Positions 13,891 through 21,981 of a stretch of 64,000 nt of DNA are shown here, one piece after another. The DNA lies in the NCBI RefSeq assembly GCF_016741855.1, contig NZ_JAERRH010000001.1, positions 620,001-684,000 of the forward strand, given 5' to 3'. Each line of letters begins with the position of its first letter. Position 1 is the first letter of the stretch. The notes beneath the pieces are model-generated. The model saw nothing but the letters and a program-made list of their open reading frames with translations. It searched no databases and was not told the origin of the DNA. The stretch is from Streptomyces musisoli. Lineage in GTDB: Bacteria; Actinomycetota; Actinomycetes; Streptomycetales; Streptomycetaceae. A program made the position numbers and the translations under genes.

Positions 13891-16215
13891 TCAGGCGACG
13901 TTGAGCCGGCGTACCACGTCCGGCCCGACGGCCGCCGCGGGTGCGCACGGCGTACCGGTGCCGCACAGCTCCTGGGCGGCGGCGGTGGCGGTGGTGGCGC
14001 CCGCGAGCTGCGGCAGCCGCAGCAGGTCGATGCCGTCGGAGAGCCGGTCGACGGCCGGTCCCGTCCGCGCGTCCATCCGGATCACGGTGGTGAAGTGCCG
14101 GTCGACGACGAGACGCGCGCGCCGGCTCAGGGACGCGGACTCCGCCCCCGCGACGACCAGCACGGGCAGCCGGCGTGCCAGGTCGGCCAGCGACTCCAGG
14201 AAGTCGCAGGTCGCGTCGTCGGCCTGATGCAGCCCGTCGGTGATCAGGACCAGCGGACGCTCCCTGCTCGCCAGCTCCACGAACTGGCGCCAGCCCTCCA
14301 GCCACTCCCCCGTACGGAATCCGTTCTCGGACCGTGCCGGCGGATCGATGAAGGGACCGAGCCGGGCGGCGAGCCGGGCGGCCCGCCCCGGGTCCGCCCC
14401 GAAGCGGCGCAGGGTCGCCTCCAGACGGCCGCGGGTGGCGGCGGGCGGGTCCTGCGCCGGTATGCCGCAGTACGCGGCGAGGACCGCCCGGTGCAGGGCG
14501 AACCGGCCGCCGTGTCTCGCGGACGCCCCGGACCAGGACAGCACCAGGGCGTCGTACGGGTCCTGTCCGGCGATGCGGCCGAACTCCGCGAGGAGATGGG
14601 CTCGGACCTGGTCCGAACCGCCCAGCAGGAACACCTGGTGCTGCCGGTGCCAGCGGGTGCTGTGCTCCAGCAGGCTGTGCAGCAGCTCCAGTTCGCCTTC
14701 GTGCCCGGCCTTCGCGCCGGGGACCGTACGGCCGGCCGGGCCGGCGTCCGGGACGGTGTGCCGCAGTTGCCAGCGGGGCGGGTCACCGGGGAGCAGGGTG
14801 TACGTGCAGCCGGGTTCCGTCGCCGCCCGGGTCGTCGGGCAGACCTGGATCTCCCCGTCCGGGACGAGCGGCAGCATCGCCTGGCAGGCGTGCAGCAGCG
14901 CGCCGCCCGCCGACGGCGACAGGGCGATGTCCTCCTCGGTGCGATGCCGCATCAGAGCCTCGCCGGTCACGATCGCGGCCTTGATCACGACGTCTCCGGG
15001 CGCGGCCCCCGCCTGCGCGCAGGCGGCGCGCAGGGCGGTCGCCGCGCACACCGCGCGCTCGGCGTGGTCGACGGTGCCCGGCCGGGCCGGGAACACCCCG
15101 AGGGTGTCGGTGCCCATGGCGGCCACGACGGTCCCGCCCCGGCTCTCGATCTCCTGCCGGATGCTGCTGTCCATCCGGTCGAACAAGGCGTCCGTGTCGT
15201 CGGGCCGGTCCGCCCCCGCGTGGACGCCGACCCGCAGCAGGAGCGCGCTCACCTCCTGCGGCACCGGGGCCGGGGCCGGGGCGCGCTCGGGGCGCGGCGA
15301 AGGCCACCGGTCCGGGTCGGTGGCAGCGGTCCGGTTCCGTTGGTCACCGGTGCCCGCCGCCCGCGGTGCGCGCAGGGCGGTCGCCATCGTCGTCGCGGGT
15401 ACGACGGCCGCCGGGGCCGGCCCGGACAGGATGACGGGCGAGGCGTGCGGGGCGAGTTCGAGCGCCGGATCGTGCGTGAGGATGGCCTGTTGCAGCAACT
15501 GGAGTTCGCGGCCCGGTTCGAGACCGAGTTCCTCCACCAGCGCGACCCGGAGCCGGCTGTAGACGCCGAGCGCGTCGGCCTGCCGGCCGCAGCGGTACAT
15601 GGCGCGCATCAGCTGGCCGCACGAACGCTCACGGAGCGGCTCGCACTCGACGACCGCCTCTATCTCGGAGAGCACCGAATAGTGCCGGCCGCACTCCAGT
15701 TCGGCCTCGAAGTAGTCCTCCAGCACATCCGTGCGCGAGTTCTGAAGTGTGGTCAACTCGGGCCAGTGGACGCCCTCTTCGACCAGGTCGGAGAGGACGG
15801 CGCCGCGCCACAGCCACAGGGCCTCCCGCAGCCGGCGGGACGCTTCGTCGAGCCGGCCCGCCGTGAGCAGGGCCCGCCCCTCCTCCACCATCCGCCGGAA
15901 GCGGTACAGATCGATGTGCTCGGGGTCGACCTCCAGCGTGTAGCCGGGAGACTGGGTGCGCAGCGCGGCACCGGCGGCCGGATCGTCGGAGGAAAGCTTG
16001 CGGCGCAGGCCCCAGACGGCGTTCTGAAGGATCTTGCGGGCCGTGGCCGGGGCCTCACCCACGCTCCACAGCGCCGTCAGCAGCCTGCTGATCGGCACCG
16101 CCTGATTGGGTCGCAACAGGAGGAACCCGAGCGTCGCGCGCTGCTTGCCGCCCCCCAGATCGATGACCCGGTCGCCGGAGACGACCTCCAAGGGACCGAG
16201 CATCCGGAACCGCAT
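13891..16215 (-). CDS. SARP-family regulator with cyclase-homology and degenerate AAA domains
   Basis: This 774-residue regulator has an OmpR-type winged HTH at 1-95 (MRFRMLGPLEV, GGGKQRATLGFLLLRPNQAV, QNAVWGLRRKL). A bacterial transcriptional activation domain at ~100-250 follows (YRFRRMVEEGRALL, LVEELGLEPGREL). Residues ~345-490 resemble a class III nucleotide-cyclase homology domain (SRGGTVVAAMGTDTLGVF, DHAERAVCAATALRAAC) with substituted metal-binding residues. Residues ~525-720 look like an STAND/AAA ATPase, but the Walker A loop reads LLGGSDQVRAHLL with no GKT. ATG 16215 has a GGGGGG run upstream. A strong receptor-type operator sits in its promoter. It is probably a gamma-butyrolactone-controlled activator of a biosynthetic cluster. 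Confidence 0.85.
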   Translation of the reverse strand: MRFRMLGPLEVVSGDRVIDLGGGKQRATLGFLLLRPNQAVPISRLLTALWSVGEAPATARKILQNAVWGLRRKLSSDDPAAGAALRTQSPGYTLEVDPEHIDLYRFRRMVEEGRALLTAGRLDEASRRLREALWLWRGAVLSDLVEEGVHWPELTTLQNSRTDVLEDYFEAELECGRHYSVLSEIEAVVECEPLRERSCGQLMRAMYRCGRQADALGVYSRLRVALVEELGLEPGRELQLLQQAILTHDPALELAPHASPVILSGPAPAAVVPATTMATALRAPRAAGTGDQRNRTAATDPDRWPSPRPERAPAPAPVPQEVSALLLRVGVHAGADRPDDTDALFDRMDSSIRQEIESRGGTVVAAMGTDTLGVFPARPGTVDHAERAVCAATALRAACAQAGAAPGDVVIKAAIVTGEALMRHRTEEDIALSPSAGGALLHACQAMLPLVPDGEIQVCPTTRAATEPGCTYTLLPGDPPRWQLRHTVPDAGPAGRTVPGAKAGHEGELELLHSLLEHSTRWHRQHQVFLLGGSDQVRAHLLAEFGRIAGQDPYDALVLSWSGASARHGGRFALHRAVLAAYCGIPAQDPPAATRGRLEATLRRFGADPGRAARLAARLGPFIDPPARSENGFRTGEWLEGWRQFVELASRERPLVLITDGLHQADDATCDFLESLADLARRLPVLVVAGAESASLSRRARLVVDRHFTTVIRMDARTGPAVDRLSDGIDLLRLPQLAGATTATAAAQELCGTGTPCAPAAAVGPDVVRRLNVA

Positions 16216-16281
16216 GATTACCCCCCGCATCAGAAGGACGTCTGCCAACAGGCGCGTCAGAAGCGCGAGCCGTGATCCACA

Positions 16282-16306
16282 ATACAAACCGGAGGTTCGG
16301 TTTACA
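16282..16306. promoter_or_regulatory. Candidate gamma-butyrolactone receptor operator at SARP promoter
   Basis: The site reads ATACAAACCG-GAGGTT-CGGTTTACA, a near-perfect inverted repeat with AAACCG / CGGTTT half-sites. This matches the autoregulatory-element (ARE) type recognised by ArpA/ScbR receptors. It lies 67-91 bases upstream of the SARP ATG. The rest of the 418-base gap 16216-16633 holds two more palindromes and no gene. Confidence 0.7.
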
Positions 16307-16459
16307 AGGCAACCTTCTTCGGTGCCCGAGCAGGCCCCCTTCGCCAACTGCATCCGTCTGACCAGTTATTCCAGGGGCCCGAGGTGCCGTTGCGAGAGCG
16401 GGCACTCCACGGCTGAGAGCAGGCCGAGAGCAGCCGTCCCGGCCGAACGAACCCTCATA

Positions 16460-16505
16460 AACAGACAACCGTCCTGTTAAGGTTCCCCTGTGACCGACCG
16501 GTCAC
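16460..16505. promoter_or_regulatory. Paired palindromes upstream of the plus-strand TetR gene
   Basis: Two inverted repeats lie within 46 bases: AACAG-N9-CTGTT (16460-16478) and GTGACC-GACC-GGTCAC (16490-16505). They sit 130-175 bases upstream of the TetR ATG 16634 and could serve the divergent SARP/TetR pair. Confidence 0.45.
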
Positions 16506-16633
16506 CAGCCGGAGTTACCGGCGGATGACAGGTGGGAGGACGCCCGGTTCCCCGGTCTCTGCTTCCATGTGCCCTGCATTCCGGACACCACCGAGTCGTC
16601 TCTACGACCCATACCGCGAGATGAGTCCGCCGC

Positions 16634-17245
16634 ATGAGACAAGTGAGGGCCGAGGGGACCCGTAACGCCCTTCTTCTGGCCGCGGCCCAGATATTCGACC
16701 GCGATGGCTACGAGGGGACCACCCTGGCGACGATCAGCGACCGCGCCGCGGTGAGCAAAGGTGCGCTCTCGTTCCACTTCAGCAGCAAGTCGGCACTCGC
16801 CGACGCCGTTCAGTACCTGTCCTGCGAGCGCTCCCGCTCCGAACTCGAGGCGCTGGACGATCCCGGAGCGCCGGCCCTGCGGGCGCTGGGCGACATGGTG
16901 GACCGGCTGGTGCACAGGCTGGCGACCGACCCGCTCACCCGGGCCGGCCTCCGGCTGGCCCGGGAACGCGGACGGGCCCCCGGACGGTCCCCGGACTGCC
17001 GGCTCGTGTGGCGCGCCGCGCTGCGGCGGGCAGTTCTGCGCGCCCACGACGACAACAGCCTCAGGCCCGGCGCCGAACCGGAGTCCGTCGCGGACCTCGC
17101 CCTGGCCCTCGCACTCCACCAGGAGGCCGTGGGCGCCGACCGCGACCAGGACGCCTGGCTGAGCGGCGTCTGGGAACTGGTGCTCCCCGCGCTCGTCCCG
17201 CCCACGGTCCCGGACTCCCGCGCACCGACGGGCTCCTGTCCCTAG
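16634..17245 (+). CDS. TetR regulator, pseudo-gamma-butyrolactone-receptor type
   Basis: This 203-residue TetR protein has an N-terminal HTH, GTRNALLLAAAQIFDRDGYEGTTLATISDRAAVSKGALSFHF (split here as two parts of one helix-turn-helix). The start MRQVRAEGTRNALL and the FHFSSKSALADAVQ exit are typical of the ArpA/ScbR2/JadR2 branch. The ligand domain is shorter and divergent, which suggests it may not bind a canonical butyrolactone. It is divergent from the SARP gene, with palindromes between. No strong Shine-Dalgarno precedes ATG 16634. Its likely role is tuning the SARP and antibiotic output. Confidence 0.78.
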   Translation: MRQVRAEGTRNALLLAAAQIFDRDGYEGTTLATISDRAAVSKGALSFHFSSKSALADAVQYLSCERSRSELEALDDPGAPALRALGDMVDRLVHRLATDPLTRAGLRLARERGRAPGRSPDCRLVWRAALRRAVLRAHDDNSLRPGAEPESVADLALALALHQEAVGADRDQDAWLSGVWELVLPALVPPTVPDSRAPTGSCP

Positions 17246-17249
17246 GGAC

Positions 17250-17430
17250 CACGGGACACGTCGCCGTCCGGGCCGAGCGAGGACCGCGGGACAGGTTGCC
17301 GTCCGCGCCCGGTGGGGGCCTCGAACGGCGTTGCCGCCCGCGCCGGGTAAGGGCCGCGAAAGTCGTTGCCGCCCGCGCCCGGTGAGGGCCGCGAAAGTCG
17401 TTGCCGTCCGCGCTCGGTGAGAGCCCCGTG
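17250..17430. repeat. ~40-bp tandem array between the two TetR genes
   Basis: Imperfect copies carry GAGGGCCGCGAAAGTCGTTG followed by CCGCCCGCGCCCGGT. Best copies lie at about 17320-17410, with degenerate ones from 17250. The 368-base gap 17246-17613 otherwise shows GC-rich sequence with no credible gene; weaker GCGAGGGCCGGTGCCCGTG-like repeats continue to about 17530. Confidence 0.75.
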
Positions 17431-17613
17431 CCGTCGGCGCGGGCGGTGGGTCGTCGTACGCGAGCCCTCACATGCGCGCCGACGTCCGTGTCGAGCGAGG
17501 GCCGGTGCCCGTGTCCAGCGAAGGCCGGCGCGGGGCCGGCCCGGATGCCCGCGCGCCCGGACCGCGGGAGCCGGGCGCTTCCCGACGCTTTCGGGCACTT
17601 CCGGATGCGGTGA

Positions 17614-18291
17614 TCAGCCCGCCTGTCCGGCCACCAGCTCCGACCCCTCCTGGTCCGCCGCCCGCATCTCGGCGAGCACCCGGGTCCCGCGGTCCGGGCC
17701 GAAATCCAGCTGCGCGAAGATCGCGGGCAGCGCGACGCTCGGCAGCGTGTAGGCGAAGATGGACGAGATGCGCCCCTCCAGGTCCGTCCAGTCGGACGTC
17801 ACCTCCGACACGACCTGGGCGCCGATCCAGGAGCTGACCAGGAACCTGCCCAGATCGCCGGGCACCACGTGCGGGTAGACCTCGCCGTGCCTCTTGGCGG
17901 CGTCCACCATGGAGGCGAACCGCTGCGCCCACGCCTCCCACGGACCGCCGTCCGCCAGTTCCTGGAGCCCCGGCTCCATGGCCAGTTTGGCGCCGGCGCG
18001 CAGCATGATCTCCTGCGGCAGGCGACAGGCCAGAGCCATGGCCTCGTCGACCAGTTCCTGGAGCTTGTAGGTGCGCGGCGGATAGCCCTGCTCCGTCACC
18101 TGCTGGGCGAAGATGCCCTGCACCAACTGCTCCTTGGACGTGAAGTGGAAGTACAGGGCGCCCCTGGTGACCTGAGCCTTCTCAAGGATCTGCGCGATGC
18201 TGGCACCGTGGTAACCGTGCTGCGCGAAGACCTCCGCCGCCGCGTCCAGGATCGCTCCGCGGGTCCGGATCGCGCGCAACTGCTGTGCCAT
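17614..18291 (-). CDS. Gamma-butyrolactone receptor-like TetR repressor
   Basis: This 225-residue protein is of the ArpA/ScbR family. The HTH (RTRGAILDAAAEVFAQHGYHG, then IAQILEKAQVTRGALYFHF) is close to canonical receptors. FTSKEQLVQGIFAQQ continues the receptor pattern. The ligand-domain segment LGRFLVSSWIGAQVVSE contains an aromatic-rich pocket helix, followed by SVALPAIFAQLDFGPDRG typical of true receptors. ATG 18291 has GAGAGGA upstream and replaces an upstream in-frame ATG 18321. It lies downstream of the SDR-HAD pair on the same strand with its own 150-base promoter and a candidate operator, so autoregulation is likely. Confidence 0.85.
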   Translation of the reverse strand: MAQQLRAIRTRGAILDAAAEVFAQHGYHGASIAQILEKAQVTRGALYFHFTSKEQLVQGIFAQQVTEQGYPPRTYKLQELVDEAMALACRLPQEIMLRAGAKLAMEPGLQELADGGPWEAWAQRFASMVDAAKRHGEVYPHVVPGDLGRFLVSSWIGAQVVSEVTSDWTDLEGRISSIFAYTLPSVALPAIFAQLDFGPDRGTRVLAEMRAADQEGSELVAGQAG

Positions 18292-18375
18292 GAGTTCGTC
18301 CTCTCGTACGCGCCATGCCACCCCCTCAAGCTGACGCGCATACCCGAACCCCGTCGTACGAACGCACGCCGGAGC

Positions 18376-18404
18376 AAAAGAAACCAGATGTCAGGTACTT
18401 TATC
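18376..18404. promoter_or_regulatory. Candidate receptor operator at TetR (ScbR-like) promoter
   Basis: The stretch AAAAGAAACC-AGATGTCA-GGTACTTTATC is an imperfect inverted repeat (AAAGAAACC versus TAAAGTACC on the other strand). It lies 85-113 bases upstream of the receptor ATG, in an AT-rich patch. The shape fits an ARE-type site. Confidence 0.55.
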
Positions 18405-18443
18405 AATCTTGCAAGCCGGGTCACCCCGACTGAACGCCGTGCG

Positions 18444-19217
18444 TCACCAGGCTCCGGCGCCGCCGTCCACCGCCATGGTGGCACCCGTGACGAAGCTGGC
18501 CTGGTCGCTGCAGAGCCAGACCGCGACCCGGGCGACCTCCTCCGGGTCGGCCACCCTGCCCTGAGGGTTCCGGCGGCGCATACGGTCCTCGGCCGCGGGG
18601 TCCCGGGCGAAGACGCCTTCGGACATCTCCGAGCGGGTCAGGCCGGTGGCGAGCGCGTTCACACGGATGCCGTGCTCCGCGTACTGTGCGGCGGCCGTCT
18701 TGGTCAGTCCGAGCACGGCGTGCTTGGCGGCCACGTAGGGAGCCCCCGCCGAGGTGGCGCGCACCCCGGCGATACTGCTGTTGTTGACGATCGCACCGCC
18801 CGTGCCGGCCGCGAGCATGGCTCTGATCTCGTGCTTCAAACACAGCCAGACGCCACGGAGGTTCACGTCGAGCACCGTGTCGTAGTCGGCGTCGTCCGTC
18901 TCGTGCAGGAGGGCCGGTACGGTCGTCGTGCCGGCGTTGTTGAACGCGGCATCGAGCCTGCCGTACCGGTCGACGGCGAGCCGCACCGCCCGCTCCACGT
19001 CCTCGGCGCTGGTGACATCGCCGCCGGCGCAGGCGACTTCGGCCCCCTTGTCCCGCAACTCGGCGGCCAGCTCCTCGAGTCGTGCCACGCGACGGGCCAT
19101 CAGCACCAGCGTGGCACCCTGCTGTGCGCCCACCCGGGCCGTGGCCGCTCCGATGCCGCTGCTCGCGCCCGTGACCAGCATGATCCTGCCGGCCAGCATC
19201 CCCCCGCCGTCGGTCAT
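18444..19217 (-). CDS. Short-chain dehydrogenase/reductase, probable butyrolactone ketoreductase
   Basis: This 257-residue SDR has the cofactor motif VTGASSGIGAATA, the NNAG strand, Ser in NNSSIAGV and the active-site YVAAKHAVLG (Tyr and Lys). The C-terminus FVTGATMAVDGGAGAW is the usual SDR tail. ATG 19217 overlaps the HAD stop by ATGA, so the two are co-translated. Placed beside AfsA and a butyrolactone receptor, it is the likely reductase for the keto side-chain or the butenolide of the signal, as BarS1 and ScbB are in other systems. Cytosolic, NAD(P)H-dependent. Confidence 0.82.
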   Translation of the reverse strand: MTDGGGMLAGRIMLVTGASSGIGAATARVGAQQGATLVLMARRVARLEELAAELRDKGAEVACAGGDVTSAEDVERAVRLAVDRYGRLDAAFNNAGTTTVPALLHETDDADYDTVLDVNLRGVWLCLKHEIRAMLAAGTGGAIVNNSSIAGVRATSAGAPYVAAKHAVLGLTKTAAAQYAEHGIRVNALATGLTRSEMSEGVFARDPAAEDRMRRRNPQGRVADPEEVARVAVWLCSDQASFVTGATMAVDGGAGAW

Positions 19218-19930
19218 GCCAGGGCGCTCCCCGCCCGGCCCCACAGCGTGCCGGCCCGCGCCTCGGCGTCGATCGTCCGCACGAGCCGCTCGTCGATCTC
19301 GTCGAGGGCGCCGACGAGATGACGGACGCCGGCCTCCGCCATGAGCTGCCGCTGGTGGCCGTGCTCGAAGTCGCTGGGGTGCCCGACGAACGGGACGCCC
19401 AGGTCCCGGGCGGCCTCGGCGACCCGGGCGACGTCGTCGATGAACAGCACCTCGTCACGGGCGAGTCCGGCGATGTCGACCGCGATCTCGTGCAGGCCGG
19501 GGCGGATGTCGTTGGTGCACACGTACCGGGGCTCGTCGAACAGGTCGGACAAGTGGCCCAGGTACCGCTCGAAGTGGGAGGCGTCCAGTCCGCCGTAGCA
19601 GACGGTCCGCAGGCCCAGTGCGCGGAGCCTGTGCAGCAGTTCCACGGCTCCGTCGAGGATGCGGACCGGGTGGTCCGCGAGGTAGCGCTCCCTCTCCTGG
19701 AGGTAGAGGGCGATCGTCTCCATCGGGGCGGTCGACAGCCCGCACGTCTCCGCGAGCACCTTGCCCGCGACCGCCTGCGGCTGAGAGAAGATCCTTCGCT
19801 CCAGATCGGCGGAGTACGTGCCGCCCCGGCTGGTCACGAAGTGGTGGATGACGGGGCTGAACGTGTCGTTCAGCAGCACTCCGTCAATGTTGAGCGCGGC
19901 CATACGGAGCTTGCCGAGCTGCTCGGTCAT
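19214..19930 (-). CDS. HAD-superfamily protein of butyrolactone biosynthesis
   Basis: This 238-residue HAD-fold protein has motif I MAALNIDGVLLND, motif II near TVCYGGLDASHF and motif IV EVLFIDDVARVAEAARDLGV. In active phosphatases motif I is DxD; here the nucleophilic first Asp is Asn (N-I-D), although motif IV keeps its acidic pair. It may therefore be catalytically altered or non-catalytic. The context points to the dephosphorylation step of gamma-butyrolactone synthesis. ATG 19930 has GGGGAGAGG upstream. It is the first gene of a two-gene operon with the SDR, divergent from afsA. Confidence 0.75.
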   Translation of the reverse strand: MTEQLGKLRMAALNIDGVLLNDTFSPVIHHFVTSRGGTYSADLERRIFSQPQAVAGKVLAETCGLSTAPMETIALYLQERERYLADHPVRILDGAVELLHRLRALGLRTVCYGGLDASHFERYLGHLSDLFDEPRYVCTNDIRPGLHEIAVDIAGLARDEVLFIDDVARVAEAARDLGVPFVGHPSDFEHGHQRQLMAEAGVRHLVGALDEIDERLVRTIDAEARAGTLWGRAGSALA

Positions 19931-20203
19931 GGATGTCCTCTCCCCTTTGGACGGTCCCCGGTGCGCGGGACGCGCACGACGGACCGGTGCACCTGATGAC
20001 CGGTCCAGATCTTCACACGGTCCCCGCCGAATAGTCCATGGATCATGTTCCGACGTCTCGGTTTCCCAGGACGCGGCGTCCACGCGGAGTGTCCGCAAGA
20101 TCACCTCGGGCGCCCTCCGCAACTGCCCGGCACCTTCTGTCCGGACCACGAGGCGCGACGGGACGGAGGCGGCGGACGGTCCTGCACGATGTCAACGGAA
20201 TGT

Positions 20204-20229
20204 ATCAACACACCAGCCCGCTTGTTGAT
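20204..20229. promoter_or_regulatory. Inverted repeat in the HAD-afsA divergent promoter
   Basis: ATCAACA (20204-20210) and TGTTGAT (20223-20229) form a perfect 7-bp inverted repeat with a 12-base spacer. It lies in the AT-richest part of the 568-base intergenic region 19931-20498, which has no gene. It may be a second regulator site or promoter element for the HAD operon. Confidence 0.45.
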
Positions 20230-20361
20230 TTGATGACGCTCGGCGCACATTCGAGGGAGCCGGGGGTAATCGTTCCGCATGGCACGGTCCGCTGCGCGCA
20301 CCATGGCCGCGCGCCCACGTCCCCTGCCGGGCACCCCTCGCCCACCGGGTCGGGCAAGGCT

Positions 20362-20390
20362 GGAAAAAAAACCGGTCAGTCCGTACAGTA
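20362..20390. promoter_or_regulatory. Candidate ScbR-type operator upstream of afsA
   Basis: The sequence runs GGAAAAAAAACCGG, then TCAGTCCGTACAGTA. It resembles, from memory, the A-rich AAAAAACCG...AGTCTGTA site bound by ScbR in front of scbA. It lies 109-137 bases upstream of the afsA ATG, within the divergent promoter region. Confidence 0.6.
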
Positions 20391-20498
20391 CTGCCCGTCG
20401 CGAACCGCCCACTCGTTCCGCGCTCCACCCGAGTTCGCTCTGCGCTCGGCCTGCATTCCGGCAGCACACCGTTCTCAACTGCCCAGGGGGAGAGGCAC

Positions 20499-21464
20499 AT
20501 GACTACGTTTGCGCCCATCGACAGCATGGTCACGGACTTCCGGGCGGCACTGCCCACTATGACACCGGTGGGACTGACCACGTTGACGACGACCGTCCCC
20601 AAGGAGTACGTGCACCGCGCGGCGGTCACCGAGGTGTTCCTCACCGGATGGCGGCAGACGGACGGGGACACCTGCACCGTCACGGCCCAGTGGCCGCGCG
20701 CCCATTCGTTCTACGGCCCCGCCGAGGGCTTCCACGACCCGCTGCTGTTCAGCGAGACGCTGCGGCAGACAGTGCCGCTGCTGTCCCACGCGGTCTACGG
20801 CGCACCCATGGACCACAAGCAGATATGGCGCGACCTGCGGGTCTCGCTCGAACCGGCCGCGCTGCGCGCCGGGACCGCACCGGCCGAGGTGGAGCTGCGC
20901 ATCCGCTGCTCGGACGTCGAGCAGCGGGCCGGCGTCCTGCGCGGGATGCGCATGGATGTGACCGCCACCCGCGACGGGCTCCGCCTCGCCACCGCGTCGA
21001 CCACGTTCAGTTCCCACGGCAGGGCGCTGTACCGGAGGCTGCGCGGAGCCTACGCGGACGCCGAACAGGCGATGGCCGGCGCCATCGAACTCCCGCTGCC
21101 GCTGGGCCCCGAACTCGTCGGCCGGGACCGCCACCACGACGTGGTGCTCTCGCCCCGCGGCGACGACGGCCGTTGGCAGTTGCGGGTGCACACCCTGCAC
21201 CCGATCATCTTCGACCACCCGAACGACCACGCTCCGGGCATGCTCCTCCTGGAGGCGGCCCGCCAGGCGACCCAGCACCACCTCGGGCCGGCGCCGGTCC
21301 TCGCCACGGGCCTGGACGCGGCCTTCCACCGGTACGCCGAGCTGGACGCACCGGCCTGGGTGGCCGCCGAGTCGCTCGACGACAGCCGCGTCCGGGTGAC
21401 CGTCGAGCAGCACGGCGCCCTCGCCTTCGAGTGCACGGTGACCACGCATCCGGCCGCGGCCTGA
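20499..21464 (+). CDS. afsA: AfsA-family gamma-butyrolactone synthase
   Basis: The 321-residue protein has two AfsA hotdog repeats. AfsA enzymes condense a beta-ketoacyl-ACP with dihydroxyacetone phosphate, the committed step in gamma-butyrolactone autoregulator synthesis. The first repeat contains RAHSFYGPAEGFHDPLLFSE with Glu 86. The second has MLLLEAARQATQHH with Glu 252 and Arg 255, equivalent to residues reported essential in ScbA (E78, E240, R243, from memory). ATG 20499 has GGGGGAGAGG upstream. It is divergent from the HAD-SDR operon and near receptor genes, completing a self-contained signal circuit. Confidence 0.92.
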   Translation: MTTFAPIDSMVTDFRAALPTMTPVGLTTLTTTVPKEYVHRAAVTEVFLTGWRQTDGDTCTVTAQWPRAHSFYGPAEGFHDPLLFSETLRQTVPLLSHAVYGAPMDHKQIWRDLRVSLEPAALRAGTAPAEVELRIRCSDVEQRAGVLRGMRMDVTATRDGLRLATASTTFSSHGRALYRRLRGAYADAEQAMAGAIELPLPLGPELVGRDRHHDVVLSPRGDDGRWQLRVHTLHPIIFDHPNDHAPGMLLLEAARQATQHHLGPAPVLATGLDAAFHRYAELDAPAWVAAESLDDSRVRVTVEQHGALAFECTVTTHPAAA

Positions 21465-21696
21465 GCCCAGGCGCCGGCCAGGACTCGTACGAGCAGCGGC
21501 GCTGCGCCTGCTCACAGAGGCGCGTCACAGGCCGTCAGGGACCGTCCGCCCGGCGGAAGAGTGCGCGCGATTCACGCTTGCACAGTTCCGGTATGTGCTG
21601 TGCCCCCGTCCGGAAGCCGGCACCGGCCCGCCGCGGAATGCGGCGGACAGGCTCGGTCGGGCGACCGGGCGACGGGGCGACATGGGGTGGTGTGAC

Positions 21697-21829
21697 TCAG
21701 GCGGTGTATCCCCCGGCCACGGCGAGGGCGGTGCCGGTGATGTGGCGGCCACCCGGGCCCGCCGGATAGGCCACCGCGGCGGCGACGTCCTCGGCCTCGC
21801 CGTACCGGCCCAGGGCGGTGAGGGAGCGC
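21697..21829 (-). pseudogene. SDR C-terminal remnant
   Basis: On the minus strand these 44 codons read RSLTALGRYGEAEDVAAAVA, then PAGPGGRHITGTALAVAGGY, TA and stop. This is the terminal part of a short-chain dehydrogenase (the usual GRYGxAEDVAxAVAxLA...ITGxxLxVDGG tail). Sequence upstream (higher coordinates) switches abruptly at GCGGCCGC into the 47-bp repeats of the next gene. The rest of the SDR gene is gone. The gap 21465-21696 after afsA shows no gene. Confidence 0.7.
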
Positions 21830-21840
21830 GGCCGCAGGTG

Positions 21841-21981
21841 TCAGAGGTCGTCCTGGATGCCGAGACCCGTCAGCGCGGCCTCAGGCGTCAGAGGTCGTCC
21901 TGGATGCCGAGACCCGTCAGCGCGGCCTCAGGCGTCAGAGGTCGTCCGGGATGCCGAGACCCGTCAGCGCGCCCACCGGAT
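21841..21981. repeat. 47-bp triplication of the SWIM gene 3' end
   Basis: Three copies start at 21841, 21888 and 21935, each beginning TCAGAGGTCGTCC and then GGATGCCGAGACCCGTCAGC. The third is the true end of the SWIM gene, including its TGA; the first two are tandem copies lying beyond the stop. The duplicates are nearly identical, so they arose recently. Confidence 0.95.

Noticed and set aside
13465..16275. A 936-codon plus-strand frame opposite the SARP gene
   Set aside because: It is antisense to a gene with clear HTH, BTAD and cyclase-like motifs, and no domain was recognisable in its own translation.
16216..16353. An upstream start for the SARP at 16353
   Set aside because: This would put the ARE-type operator inside the gene. 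ATG 16215 has a strong ribosome site and begins at the conserved HTH sequence.
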